Under the pieces are notes generated by a model that was not told where the DNA came from, did not search any database, and saw only the letters and a list, made by a program, of their open reading frames with translations. A stretch of DNA of 64,000 nucleotides from NCBI GenBank assembly GCA_012064385.1, contig QRDG01000479.1, positions 181,434-245,433 on the forward strand. The letters are read 5' to 3'. Below, in pieces: positions 47,605 to 59,449 of this stretch. Within the stretch, counting starts at the first letter, position 1. Each line of letters begins with the position of its first letter. A program made the position numbers and the translations under genes. This stretch comes from Puccinellia tenuiflora (Eukaryota > Streptophyta > Magnoliopsida > Poales > Poaceae).

Positions 47605-48633
47605 TGTGTGCCGCTGAACCATAGGAAATGTAATCTTATTACATGTACTGCTTCCATGTAGCTATTTTCTGCTTCCATGTACTGCTGGTCATGATGTGTG
47701 AGATTCATATAGATCACACACTAACCTTGCCCCCCTTGAGCATTGTCCCTGGCTCCGTCCCTACTTGTTGTTTCAGTGCCTCGAAATATTCAGTGCAGAT
47801 TGTTTCTGTACTGGTCATGCTTCCTTTGCTTGTTTCAGTGCCTCGAAAAATTCTGGTTCTGTTGCACAGCGAATGCTTCATCTGCAGCTTGTGTTCACTA
47901 ATTTAATCATAGCAATGAATTAACGTTGCCACCATGTATACCGTTTTAGGAATGGAGAAAACTTGTATCGTTTGATTTAATAAGTATCCACATGATGCAA
48001 ATGAAATGGAGTAGCTTGCTATTTTGAATGGAGATATGTACTTTCAAATGTGACTGTGTGTCATTCTTTTGTAAAAGGGACAGAGGGAGTACTACTTTTC
48101 AGAGGCCGATTCTTTTGTAATTTCCTCTTGTATTTATGTATTTGTAAAACTCCAGTGTAAGACAGTTTGTAACAAACAATTCGTATCATAAATGACTATG
48201 TATATTTGATTCCTAGTTTTGTTGTATTTTTCATGATTTTTTCCCTTATGTAATATGATTTGGGATTTTCCCTTCAAAATAAAGGAAATGAAACGGAACT
48301 TATCTATTATGTTTGAAATAATATTTTTGAATAAATTTTAAATGTGTAAGTGGTGAGTACTTCACCTATAGATGAATTTCAAACATATATGATGAATTTC
48401 TCAAGTGTATTAACTTTGAGTGTTTGCAACGACGATTCCCACTTGTTAGTTGATAAAGTTCCTGTCAAAACATATGCTAAATGACTAATGTGAATAGAGA
48501 AGAAAATCCATAACTCGTGAACTAGCTCGCATGAAAAAAACTCTAACCCCGGATAACTTTGATTACCAATGAATAAAGAGGTTTTTATTTTCCAGGTTAG
48601 CAAGCGACAGACTCGGAAAGGTTTGTGCAGAAG
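47605..48633 (+). other. CACTA interior, non-coding
   Basis: AT-rich, probably intron of the second CACTA gene. GGACAGAGGGAGTA near 48078 resembles a Stowaway MITE right end without a visible left partner. A good acceptor (tttccag) lies at 48591-48597. Confidence 0.4.
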
Positions 48634-51600
48634 ATGGACATCGACAGAGATGAGGAGGCCGAACTGCGAATCATGGATTTTATAGCAGGACGTGCGGCCG
48701 CGCCTGTCGGTGAAGAAGATGCCTTCACCGGCGAAGATGACGGCTCCCAATTTCTGAACGATTCCGGTGAGGGGGTTCAGGAAGAAGAAAATGATAGAGA
48801 GGGGGAAGAAGTGCCCATTACAAACTCTGGCGAGGTATAATAAGCCTATGTACATCGATCACACTAGATGTATTATTTGAGTTGTATATTGTTGTTATTA
48901 ACGAACCATTTTTTCTTTTAGCTCTCCGGATCATCCACATCTACTGCATTGCCGAAACGAGGCCCGACGAAGCCGTTGAAGGAGGGTCGTAGGATAGTGA
49001 TCAACACAGTTAGTGCTAGTGGGGAACCTTTGGAACCCATGGACAACCGCCGCAAATACATTAATCAATGCGGGGTTATTGTAAGGGACATTGTCCCGAT
49101 CAACCTTGAAGAGTGGATTAAGCCGAAGGATGTAAACAACCCAGCTACTTATGTCGAGGAGAGGCTAAAAACATTGTGTTGGAACACGCTCTTAACAAAG
49201 GTCAGCCTACCGCCAGATCTGCCGGTTCCCCTGATGGACAAAGTGAAGGAGTGGTCGCTTAGTAAGATGGCCGAACAATTCCGGACCTGGAAGAAAAACT
49301 TATGGAAAGCTTATATAAAGGCCGGGGAGACGGATCCAGATTTCACTGGAGCACTAGTGAAGATTAAACAGCAGTGGCCCACATTTGTGGAGCAAAGAAA
49401 ATCGGAGGGCGCTCTGGCCCGATCGGTTCAAAATAAGTTAAATGCTGCGAAGAAGGAATATCACCACCATTTGGGGGCAGGTGGCTACAGGGCTGCCGTG
49501 CCTAAGTGGGAAGCCTTTGAAGCACGACTGCTTGATAACGGGATCATTCCACAGACAGCGGATTGGCCCCCGAGGTCCAAGTTTTGGTTGTTCGCGCATG
49601 GGGCAGGGTTGGACCCACAGACAGGAAAGATTATTGCTCAGGGAAAATGGAAGGCAAAAATTGAGTATATAACCAAACAACTTGAGGACGCAATAGATAA
49701 AGTTCGCAGGGGAGAGTACGTCCCTGACAGAGAGAATGACGAGCTGACACTAGCACTCGGGAATCCTGAACACGTTGGACGATTACGAGGCTATGGAGCC
49801 GGTGTCACCTTGAAGCAAGGTTTTCCGGAAGACGCTGATACTTATAGAAGCCGTCAGAGAAGAAAGAAGCAGGAGTCTGACCGGTTATCAGCACTGGAAC
49901 GCAAGGTGCAGGAGCAGCAGGAGCGACTCGACTCAATTAGTAATCAAAATGAAACTCAGCTGCAGGTACAAGCCGCCCCATCTGATCAGCGGAAAAGCAG
50001 CGTGGGTTCCACTCATTTGGAAAATTCTCAATTTCAACCGGCGGCTCACTACCCCGTGGATGATATCACGGAGAAGACAGACTGTGAGCTACACATGTCA
50101 ATGAAGAACATGTCTTTCAAGGTGGCGGTCGGCTATGCTTTACCTAATCCAGCTGGAGCAAGCTACCATCTCGAAGGGATTCCACAGGGCTATGCTCGTG
50201 TCGGGGTGGATCAAGTTGTGCCGTTATATGCTAATCTGGAACTTGACATTCCCGGAGGTGACGGCGAGAAGACACTGGGAGAAGTCGAGAAGGGTATCGC
50301 TCTCTGGAACAAGGAAAACATCGTGTTTCCGAACTTCACTCCTCGATCCAGCAGCAGACCCCCACCTCAAGATCCATCCCCCCCACCTAATGATCCATCC
50401 CCCCCACGTCAAGATCCATCCCTCCCACCGCAAGATCCATCCCCCCACCTAAGGATTCATCCCCCCCACCTAAGGATCCATCCCCCCCACCTAAGGATCC
50501 ATCTCCCCCGCCTAAAGATCCATCTCCCCCACCTAAAGATTCATCCCCCCAAGATATATCCTCCTCACATGAAGATCCATCCCTCGATGCCCCATCTGTC
50601 GCGAGTCCATCGCGCGCGACGTCCCGTCCTTCAATTCCGCCCCGGGAAAAGACCTTCTCGTCAAAGCGGAAACTATCCTTCACGTCGACGCGTGCAGATA
50701 AGTTATCTCGAGCGGAACGCGAGTTGCTAAAGCCTGTTCCAAAGAGACCTTACGACTTGACTCCAGAGGAGCTCGAGGATTCGGTGCGTGCCCATATTAC
50801 AGAACAGTTAGCTCCGAAACGGCCCCCGCCTAGAGAGAAACTGGATCCAGAAAAAGTTGAGACATTTATGAAAAATTCCAGCAATCCCCGGCCAAAGTCA
50901 CCTCCATTGGCAAATGACTATGATCGTGTCATGCTGAAGACAATTAGTCAAGAGGCCGAGGAAAAGAAGGCTGCCTATCTCCTAAAGAAGCAGAAGATGA
51001 AGGAGGACAAGGAGGCTGCATATCGACTAAAGAAGGAGCAGTTCTATGCTGCAAAACGCGGGAAACAAGTGCCCCAGCTCGGAGAACAGGCAAAAAAGTC
51101 GATATCCCCGCTGAAGGTGATCTCAACTAAAACAGTTGCCCAGCTTGTACAACCACAGCAACAGTATCAGTATGCATGGACATATAAACCCGGGAAGTCC
51201 CTGGTCAGACCTGAGGAGATCAGTTCTCTATCATACCAATTGCGTCGATTGCATCACTGGTACGAGAAAGCTGCAGCGGCCGGGCATGAAGCTTTCTGGG
51301 TGAGTTATAAGAAAAAGCATTACTTCACGGATGACTTGTTATATATTCCGTTTTCGGAAGTATTTCAGTTATTCAATCAAGATGCCCTCGACAAAGTCAT
51401 CGTCAGTTCCTATTGTTTGTAAGTGATTTATTTCTGCAATTTAATTAAGTCTTCAGCTCTGCACGTTCATTGCCTTTAATTATCTCACTATATTCTTTTG
51501 TATTGTAGAATGATGATTGTCGAATGCAGAAAAAAGGGCATCTATGACACTGGGTTCATTGACCCAAATTATATTCATGAAGTGACCGTACAATACAATT

Positions 51601-52537
51601 GGAAGACCACCGAGAATAGCTTGGTCAATTGGTTAGTGAACCAAAATACTTGCGGAGAAATACTTTTTCCTTACGTCAACAAGTGAGTGTTACCTTCTAC
51701 GCATTCTATTTTGCTTTGCATATCTTTAGTGTAACCGATGAGTCATTGACATATAAACGTGCGTAGTTTCCACTGGATTCTGCTAATCATTAGAGTTGAC
51801 CAAGGAGTCGTTCAAGTCATGGACTCGCTAAGGAAACCAATGGAAAAGTACCAACGCATTCAAGATATGCTCCAGATGTAATTTCAATCATTATCGCTCT
51901 ATATCGACCTCTGTCATTCATTTTCAGATATCAACTAATCAATAACTTCTTTAATCATTTTTCTATTGGCGGGCAGCGTTTGGAAACGGTTCATCAAGAT
52001 CGTTCCAGGGGAGTGGAAACCGGAGCTGTATTTTTATACCACCAACGTAAGTAGTACTATATATATTGCTCCATTATGAAGCAACTCTTTAATTCTAGTA
52101 TCAATACCATTATGAAGCTTCACTATTATTTGATTAAATTCTATTTTTTTGTAAAGTGGTGTCTGAGGCAGGATACTGGGACAAATTTATGTGGATTCTA
52201 TGTTTGCGAGTACATACGCTCTTTTGTCTTAGAGCGGAATAGAGAAAAAAGAACGCGTGATGTATGTATACACTCTTCTCACTTTTTATTACCATGCATA
52301 TTGTGTTGACTTCCATCCATAAATTATTTTATTATGATTTCATATATATATATATAGTTATAAACAACTCACATATTCATATTGATCTAGATGGAGAGAA
52401 TGCGGGACCAGCTCATACCATCGAAGCGCCTAAAAGCACTTCAAGAGGAAATTGCGGGATTTTTTAACTCCGCAGTCCTGAAGAGAGATGGAGAATTTTT
52501 TCACTCGGCAAATTTTGTTTTGCCCGAGGACATGTAA
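48634..52537 (+). pseudogene. Second CACTA gene: TNP-associated protein with C-terminal Ulp1-like C48 peptidase, one frameshift
   Basis: Exons: 48634-48834, 48922-51419, then short exons at about 51510-51682, 51769-51877, 51979-52047, 52157-52261 and 52391-52537. Splice phases at the later exons are consistent. N-terminal part: acidic leader, then a conserved plant-transposon domain (RRKYINQCGVIVRDIVPI, KVSLPPDLPVPL, FAHGAGLDPQTGKI) and a coiled coil (ALERKVQEQQERLDS). Next come proline-rich tandem repeats (50355-50560) and a Lys/Glu-rich coil. The C-terminus has the C48 order: catalytic His in FHWILLI, Asp in QVMDSL, Gln and Cys in QDTGTNLCGFYVC. One base is missing in a C-run at 50441-50446, where the protein frame changes. 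Without it the gene is open. Family members are SUMO-protease-like; the role in the transposon is unknown. Confidence 0.82.
50355..50560 (+). repeat. Proline-rich coding minisatellite
   Basis: About ten units of roughly 21 bp (CCACCTAAGGATCCATCCCCC) encoding PPPKDPS-type heptads. The frame-shifting C-run (50441-50446) lies inside it, so the lesion is at a slippage-prone site. Confidence 0.9.
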
Positions 52538-52676
52538 TTGACATCATCTCGACGTGTGAGAAACATTATGTCGGCGTGTGACGTTATGTATGTATATATG
52601 AAACATGATCTCGACGTGTGAGAAACGTTATGTATGTATATATGAATCAAATATTAATGCATGGTAGTACCACTTA

Positions 52677-52790
52677 CACGGCACGACACGACACGACACG
52701 GCATCGGACACGACGACACGGCACAACACGGCACGGCACGGCACGGCGACACGACACCTATTGATTTAACCCCCCCCCCCCCCCCCCAAA
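52677..52790. repeat. CACGACACGG simple repeat and poly-C run
   Basis: Degenerate (CGGCA)(CGACA) repeats at about 52677-52758 followed by a run of about 17 C at 52771-52787. A second poly-C run lies at about 52959-52973. Confidence 0.9.
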
Positions 52791-52829
52791 AAGAAAGCAT
52801 TTGGTTAAAACAAAAAAAAGCATTCGGTT

Positions 52830-53059
52830 AAAAAAAAAAACTCTCGGTCCCGGTTGGTAATACCAACCGGGACCAAAGGGTTCCCGCCCGGAGCCCCCCC
52901 GCCCCGCCCACGTGGAGGACCATTGGTCCCGGTTCTTAAGGTACCGGGACGAAAGGCCCCCCCCCCCCCCCCTTTTGTCCCGACCCTTTAGTCCCGGTTA
53001 GAAAACCGGGACCAAAGGCCCTTTGGAACCGGGACCAATGCCCCTGTTTTCTACTAGTG
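52830..53059 (+). repeat. CACTA right subterminal and terminal repeats
   Basis: Inverted and direct copies of GGTCCCGGTT, for example the hairpin TCCCGGTTGGTAATACCAAC at 52848, ending in the terminal inverted repeat CTACTAGTG. Confidence 0.9.
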
Positions 53060-53068
53060 TTACCTCAG

Positions 53069-55844
53069 CTCTGGGTCGGGACTATCCTCGGATTCCTCCG
53101 ATCCGGAGGAAGAAGATGATCTTGAAGGTGTGGATGTGGCGGACGATAGCGATGCATCAGCATATTCGGTAGATCCAGCTAGCTGGGATGGAATTGAGCA
53201 GGGCAGTTCCGGCAACCCACACTCGGACGAACAGTATAGCACTGCTTGTGACGAGCTGGCCGACGAGATGCGTGAGGCGGCCGCTGCCAACCCCATTAGA
53301 ATGTTCGCACCTAAGGAAGATTCTGTCTACATCGAACGGTTAGTGAGCAGAAATTACCGTGCATTAATTTGTGTCGGGTCGCATTGTAGGTCTAGCATAC
53401 AAAAAAATTAGCACTTAATGTTGTATGATGCTGTGTATTGCGATATTTCCAACGAATAAAACTGTCCAAAAACCAAGTGAGAAGCTTGTACATGTAGGCA
53501 TGGAAAGAACAGTTAAGAGTGCAAATTTCAATGTTCGTCTTGTTCCGTCTTGTTCAATAATTCCCAACAGGCGTGCGCATCCTCCCATGAAAGTTTTTTA
53601 GACTCTGCTTTTGTGAATAATTATGTACTACCCACAGGTAAATCTCTCCCCGTCATCTTTTGTTCGTCCTGTTCCGCTCCGCAATTTTGGGGTTTTAAAA
53701 CATTTTTACTTGCCTCTAGTTCTTCAAGATTCGCCGCGATGGACTTTAGAATGGATGCGGGCGCATGATGCAGCACAGTTAGATCTGGTGGATTTGACGA
53801 TTGTTTCGATGATGGGGCAAGCTACAGGTAAGATTTTTAGTGGAGCGCATTTATTTTAATTTCGATTGTGGCCCGCGGTTCACAAGATCGTACTCTCTAA
53901 CTTCCAGCTCTCTCTCTCCACCTCAGCTCTGGGTCAGCATATTCGTCGGATTCCTCAGATCCTGAGGAAGAAGATTACCATGAAGATAATGAGGAAGCGG
54001 ACGACCGAGATGGAGCAGAAGATTCAGAAGCCACGTGCAGTGGCCATGAGAACGCCGTTCTCCCCACGGACGAACAGTATGCCACTGATTGTGACGAGAT
54101 GGCTGGCGAGATGCTTGAAGCAGCTGCTGCCCAACCGGCGAGAATGTTCGCACACAAGGAAGATGCTTTCTACATCAAACGGTTTGTGACCAGATCTTTT
54201 GTGTAGCATAAATAAAAGTACTGCACTTGCCAGGAAGAAAAACAGTGTAAACTGAAAAAAAATGAAACATATGAATTTAGCCAAGTACAATAACTATAGA
54301 AACATTTTCGTTATCAAAAGTTTACCATAATGTTTGTTTTGGGTTAGAATGTATAGTTTCCCTCGAGTATACGAACCCTATATGGGATGCAATTCGTACA
54401 TTTTTTATATGACCCCATGGCTTTATAAATATTTTGTATTTGCAGCAGCACTCTGTTTTTTTTGCAGCAATCTGTTTTTGTTTGTACCACTGTTAATCTT
54501 GTCTGTCTGTCTGCTAACATGTCATTTTTTGTTGCTTTCCTATGAAGCAAACAAACGGCAAAAGGTGTGGAATTACCTGAATGCAGGCCGCCATGTGAGG
54601 TCGGCGCATTTGAGACAGCTTTGCGAGCATCTGCGACAAAGAAGAGTTCTGAGATTTTTTTTATCCCACCAAAGGCCTGGTATTTGACTCAGCCGAAGAG
54701 GCTTATGAGTTTTACAACCTGTACTTGGGAGGTTGAAGTGTTCAGAAAAATGCGGCAAGACGATCCTAATTTTGCGTTCAGCGTCGATCTTGATGGACTG
54801 AACCGCGTGAAGACGCTGATCTGGACAAACAGCATCCCAAGGGAAAATTCGGTCTACATCAATCTCGACATTGTTGAGTTTTGAATACTGAAATTTTTTC
54901 TCCCCCACAATTTGTCCCCTTCCCAAACCATGAAGCACACGTACACCCAAAGGGGCGGAACTGCCAACAGGAAGGCCGCCAAGCGAGGGCGGCGCTATTG
55001 AGACAACATTGCGAGCGTCTTCATTGAAGAAGACAGTGCAGATCTTTTTTCCCACCCCTGGCTTGGTTTTTGACTCAGCTCAAGAAGCTCACTATTGACG
55101 TAGTTTTTAATCCTCCTGTAAAAATGGAATCATTCTGAAACTGTTTCTGAAGCTCAATATCTGATATTAGCCCGCAAGATCCATGAACATTTAGAAACTG
55201 AAATGTACATAGTAGCTGCCAGCCTGCCATAACAGACAATATGTGGGGACACTTGATTCCTGCAATTTTGTTGTAGGAACATTTTGGCTCTCGTTGCATA
55301 TAATGTTTCAACTGAGTAACACAGTTCGGCACTGCATGCAAGCTGTCTACTGATTTGCTCTCGTTGCCGTCGCAAGTCATCCGTTGTAGTGTGCAAAGCG
55401 CGGTATGACCATTTGGCCTCTATTGTTTTCGTTGTATATAATGTTTCAACTGAGTAACACAGTTTTCCTTTTTCATTCAGGGTAAAGACACCAGGTGTAA
55501 CTACCAGTCCCAGAGGTGCGACTGTAGGGCCTATGAAGCTGCTCCGAATGGAAGACAATGGCTGGTATGTTAGCCAGTTGATAGAGGAGCTCAACCATAC
55601 GTTGTCCGAGTGTTGCGGCGAGAAAAGACAGTGGAAGTTCCATAGGAGTATTGATGATGGATACACGAAGGACATCATCATGCACCTCCGGAAAAATAAT
55701 GTGTCGCTGAGCAAGGTCAATTGCACCCTACGTAGCTTGTATGGAGGGGTTCAGGAGTTGCCTTCCACGAAAAGATCCAGTTCGTACCATATGCAAGGGA
55801 ACACCGGCGAGCTACCAGCATTTCTGCCAAAGGAAGTTGAGTGA
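53069..55844 (+). pseudogene. FAR1/FHY3-related gene remnant with duplicated exons
   Basis: The intact family are nuclear transcription factors derived from MULE transposases. An acidic exon occurs twice: 53069-53338 (SSDSSDPEEEDD, ... MFAPKEDSVYIERL) and 53927-54181 (SSDSSDPEEEDYHEDNEEA, ... MFAHKEDAFYIKRF). A first-exon remnant (MDFRMDAGA, frameshift, FDDCFDDGASY) lies at 53741-53828. The next exon, coding the start of the FAR1 DNA-binding domain (GLVFDSAEEAYEFYNLY), also occurs twice, around 54567-54712 and 54950-55095. Between them at about 54735-54885 is a piece of the later transposase-like domain (DDPNFAFSVDLDGLNRVKTL, then IWTNSI) out of its normal order. The second half of the DNA-binding domain (DNGWYVSQLIEELNHTLSE, KDIIMHLRKNNVSL) is at 55500-55780. 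Stops and frame shifts are frequent. The first copy touches the CACTA end. Confidence 0.75.
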
Positions 55845-56673
55845 ATTATCTGTTGCTCCTTAAGGATGTTTCTTTCAATGGATCTGGTATCATTTGCTAG
55901 CTGTAATATTGGTTTGGTTTCATCTGTATCGGCTATCTGCTTTTTGTGGATTTACTTTGTTGGACACCAGTCAGTATGGTTATTTTGTATTCGCTACCTC
56001 CTCCCAGACTGGTGTTGAAAAATCAGAACTAATTCAGACTCATTTCTCGTTTATGTATTTGCATCGATTGATTTGATACAATTCAAAACATCTTGTGCAA
56101 AAGTCTGGTGTTGAGTTTCATATGGTTGGAGAGTTTCTTGAGATGTTTCCTTTTCAGACAAATAATTTGTCAATCGACCAAACTTTTTTGGTTACCCTGT
56201 CTCTAGACAGTGTTCTCCACATAAAAACATGAAATCAAAGTGGTAAATATGGATTAAAAAGGTTTGCCCGTGAACACATCTTGTGCGAAATTCAAAGTGG
56301 TAAACAAGATGACTCCTAAGGTATATGACGGATTCTATTCCACATAGTGTTTCCACATGACAAACTGACTTCAGTAAAAAATCAATGCGGACACTGGAAC
56401 CATAAGTGAAAGACTGATCAATTAAACACAAAACTGGGTAAATATGCTTCATGGCATAATTTTCCACGAGATGGAAGGGTTCAACACGTACAACAGAATT
56501 GGGTTTTGCCCCGGAATAAAAAAATCAAAACATAGTATCTTGGTGAGATGCTGGACATGACAAAATTTCATACATCATTCGAGAAAAGGTAACTACTAGA
56601 CATGATCACCGTCACATAGAAAACATGACAGCATGTTCTCATTACAACTGGAATCTCACATTTGGTACGATCT
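55845..56673. other. Gene-less stretch
   Basis: AT-rich; a short minus-strand open frame at 56192-56467 has no recognisable feature. Repeated AAGTGGTAAA(C/T)A motifs near 56236 and 56293. Confidence 0.35.
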
Positions 56674-57484
56674 CTAGTCTTCAATGGTGTGGACGAAGAT
56701 TGTTGGGACCTTGCCTTTGTTATCCTCCATGGACATCATTTCATACAACATGTTTTCTTTGAAAGTGTTAAATGACGTCCTGCGAATGTTGAATCCAAAT
56801 ATGTCATAATGTTACGTGCATACGGGACACTTCACTTTGGAACAAACACCGAGAAAGGCGACGTAGGGTGCTTACCGGGGTTGGTTCAGTCGCAAACTTC
56901 TGGCCGTCGAAATTACAACAACTGCAATTGATAGTGCACCTGGAGCTAAGAACAAACACACGGCAACACACAGCAGAATAGATCGAAGCATCTTGAACTT
57001 CTTTGCTGCAGATTGAAGCAGAATTATCTGGGACTGCATAGCCGCGATCTGAAGAATGAAATCACTAGTGTCCTCCTGGTGGGCTCTGCGCTGCTCGCTG
57101 ATCTCCCTCTTAATGCTGCAGAGATAAATTGTCTTCTCTGATAGCTCGTTCTTAACGGACGCCAGCTCCTGGTTGACCTTCTCCAACGCAAAGTTGACCA
57201 TCTGGTTGACGTAGTCTCTTACGAGGTCTAACCAAAAGATTGCAATTCCAGAAAACGCGAAAAACAAGAAACGGGTAACTGCGGATGCGAGAAGCTTACA
57301 TTAGTTCCTACTTTCTGGCACTGGAAGTACTCTCTGTCTGGATTTCTGGCACAAGAAACGCGACGCTGCAAGCACAGAGAAGCTGCGGTAGCGAGATCGG
57401 ATCGGCGGCTACCTCGACGCCGGTACAGCTTTTCCAAGAGGACTCAGATCCGCAGCTGCTGCGGCGAGATGACCCGCACGACAT
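56674..57484 (-). pseudogene. GRF-type zinc finger / coiled-coil / membrane protein, probably frameshifted
   Basis: Exon 1 (57312-57484) starts MSCGSSRRSSCGSES; Cys-rich LPQLLCACS is followed in the +1 frame by RRVSCARNPDREYFQCQK, the first half of a GRF zinc finger, so one base has been gained or lost near 57366. Exon 2 ends at 56876 with a GT donor. It starts at 57227 or earlier (AIFWLDLVRDYVNQM would complete the GRF motif) and codes a coiled coil (VNQELASVKNELSEK) and one membrane helix (LRSILLCVAVCLFLAPG). Exon 3 (56674-56779) adds a short tail ending FVHTIED. The exon 1 to 2 phase does not fit the obvious splice sites, so the model is uncertain. Such small proteins are common in grasses; role unknown. 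Confidence 0.5.
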
Positions 57485-57739
57485 GGCGGCCAAGAGAAAC
57501 GATGGAGAGGCAGGGAGAATAGGAGATCCGGAGAAATGGCGGCGGCGGCGGCGGGCGGAAAAGCGAGGGGATGGACTGCGAGAGGGGAAAAGAAAGGAGC
57601 CGGCCTATTTTAACGGGCGCTGTGGTCGCGAGGCATAATCGTCCCGGGCAGGAATGGTTTGCGTAACTAACCACGCGAACGACAGTGCGGGCGCGTGCAG
57701 ACCGGTTAGTCAAAGCGCGGATCCCACAGCAAACGGACG

Positions 57740-58165
57740 CTCAAGATAAGCCCGGAACGTCCACGACGGTGTGGGATGTCATTTTCGGTGAGTTCATGGC
57801 CAGCTTAAGAAAAATGGAAAATTTATACCAGTGAGTGACCGATTAAAATGAGAAAGCTCATCTACAAAACAGGGTATGTCGACATATTTCAAACATTAGG
57901 ATCGAGATCGATGGCTGCGATTATGCATCCAAGACTCATAACATGTTTTAGTTTCAGCCGGTACACTCCATAATTTTTTTCTGCTGCTAAGCTAGAGCCT
58001 GGAGGCATGCCTGCTGGTAGGTGTCCGTTTTCTCCTAGGATTCCTACATCGGATTCTGGGTGAAGCAGGAGGGCAGAATCCAAGATACAACCAAAGCCTG
58101 CATTATCTTGAGCTTGCTGGTGATGAGGAGCTGGTCGCGCCGGACTCTGAGCTGGAAACACCACC
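57740..58165. other. Nothing supported
   Basis: Between the GRF gene promoter and the NLR-like scrap; the minus-strand open frame across 57889-58215 continues the scrap but loses any recognisable sequence after about 58171. Confidence 0.3.
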
Positions 58166-58170
58166 AAATC

Positions 58171-58252
58171 CGTCAGGGAAGATTTGGCATAGCTGAGCAC
58201 TCCACTCAGCACCAACTTAGCAACGCTCAGGGCAGCCGGCAGTAGCCTCCAT
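58171..58252 (-). pseudogene. N-terminus scrap of a CC-NLR disease-resistance gene
   Basis: ATG at 58252 reads MEATAG; after a 2-base shift the sequence continues ALSVAKLVLSGVLSYAKSSL. This recalls the first residues of many Triticeae CC-NLR proteins, upstream of the Rx_N domain. The similarity stops after about 30 residues and no NB-ARC or LRR is present in the window. Confidence 0.35.
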
Positions 58253-58259
58253 TAATCAG

Positions 58260-59449
58260 CTTGTGGCTGATTTGTGTGGATTGGCTACAAATTTTTTATG
58301 GAGGCAGTAGTGCGAATGCAGGGCACACGTAAATAGATACATAAGCTAAGGATGAAACTGGTTAAAGGAGGAGCTCACTGGACTATGTAGGAGCGTGTCG
58401 ACAAGTTGCTTTTAATAGATTGAGCAATTAGTATTATTAGAGGAAGTAGAAAGACTTGAGGCTGTGCTGGGTCAAAGTCCTAATAATTAACTTCAAGTTT
58501 AGCAGGGCGGCATGTGCGACGTGAGGCAGCTCGAGGTTGGGTTTGCACAGGGATGAGCACAAAACATGTGGATGGGAATGGGGTGCCTCAACAAATAACA
58601 CTGCAAACTATAGATTACTTTCATTACGCCTTGTTCGCCGGCAAGTTAGTCTATTTTAAAAAGATGATAACTCCATATTTTAAGTTCATTCTAGTAAATA
58701 TTTATAGGCATATTTTAGAATAATGTTCACATGGCAAAGGCTATTGTGCTAGGGGCAGGGTCATGGAGGACTTGTGCAACTCAGACCACGAAATTTAAGC
58801 ATGCAGGGTGTCATGGAGGACGAGAGGGAGGAGGAGATCACACATGACAGATGAATTGTTCATAGGCTCATTGTGTGCTCAGAACAAGATGAAATGCTTA
58901 CATGATTGTGCGTCCACGAGCTAGGAATGAAGGTTAACACTTACTCCTGGCTTATGTGATATATCATATAATCTTTGGCTCATAAGAGCCTTCAACATAG
59001 TGCATCACAACACATCCATTTTGTGATTTCCATTAGGCAGACTAGCATATTGTGTTGTTTCACATACATTGCCCAATCCCAGGCTTCCCAGCATTGCAAA
59101 TTATGACTACCACAAGTTCTACTCATGGACAGTTTTCTATTTACCTTGACATGAGATTCACTAGGGTAAGGTGCAGCTTGCTGTAGAGAAAAGATTCTTC
59201 TTGACTTGAGGTTACAGTCAGGTCATGTGTTGCACAAATACAAGCCCTTCGTATAGTAGAGCACAGTAGACAGTTACTTGGGGTCTCCAATGTCGATCAT
59301 GAATCTGAAACAATAAACAACATTAGATCACAAACAACAATAGATTACAAGCACACACCAGTGCAAGCTACCTAAGCAGTCTAAAGCTACATACTCAAGA
59401 GGCCTTGATCATTTAAACAGTAAATGCCAAGGCGTGCCGTAGATGTATA
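58260..59449. other. Gene-less stretch
   Basis: No ORF of interest. GTCATGGAGGAC is repeated near 58761 and 58810. Confidence 0.35.

Larger units (their letters stand above)
37328..53059 (+). mobile_element. 15.7-kb CACTA transposon
   Basis: Ends are CACTAGTAGAAAATAGGG at the left and the inverse of CACTAGTAGAAAACAGGG at the right. Both ends carry arrays of GGTCCCGGTT / AACCGGGACC subterminal repeats in both orientations. Inside are a TNP2-type transposase gene, a second large gene with an Ulp1-like domain, a small coiled-coil/TM ORF, a perfect fold-back and a solo-LTR candidate. The flanking 3-bp sequences do not match (TAG left, TTA right), which is unusual for a simple insertion. Confidence 0.93.
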
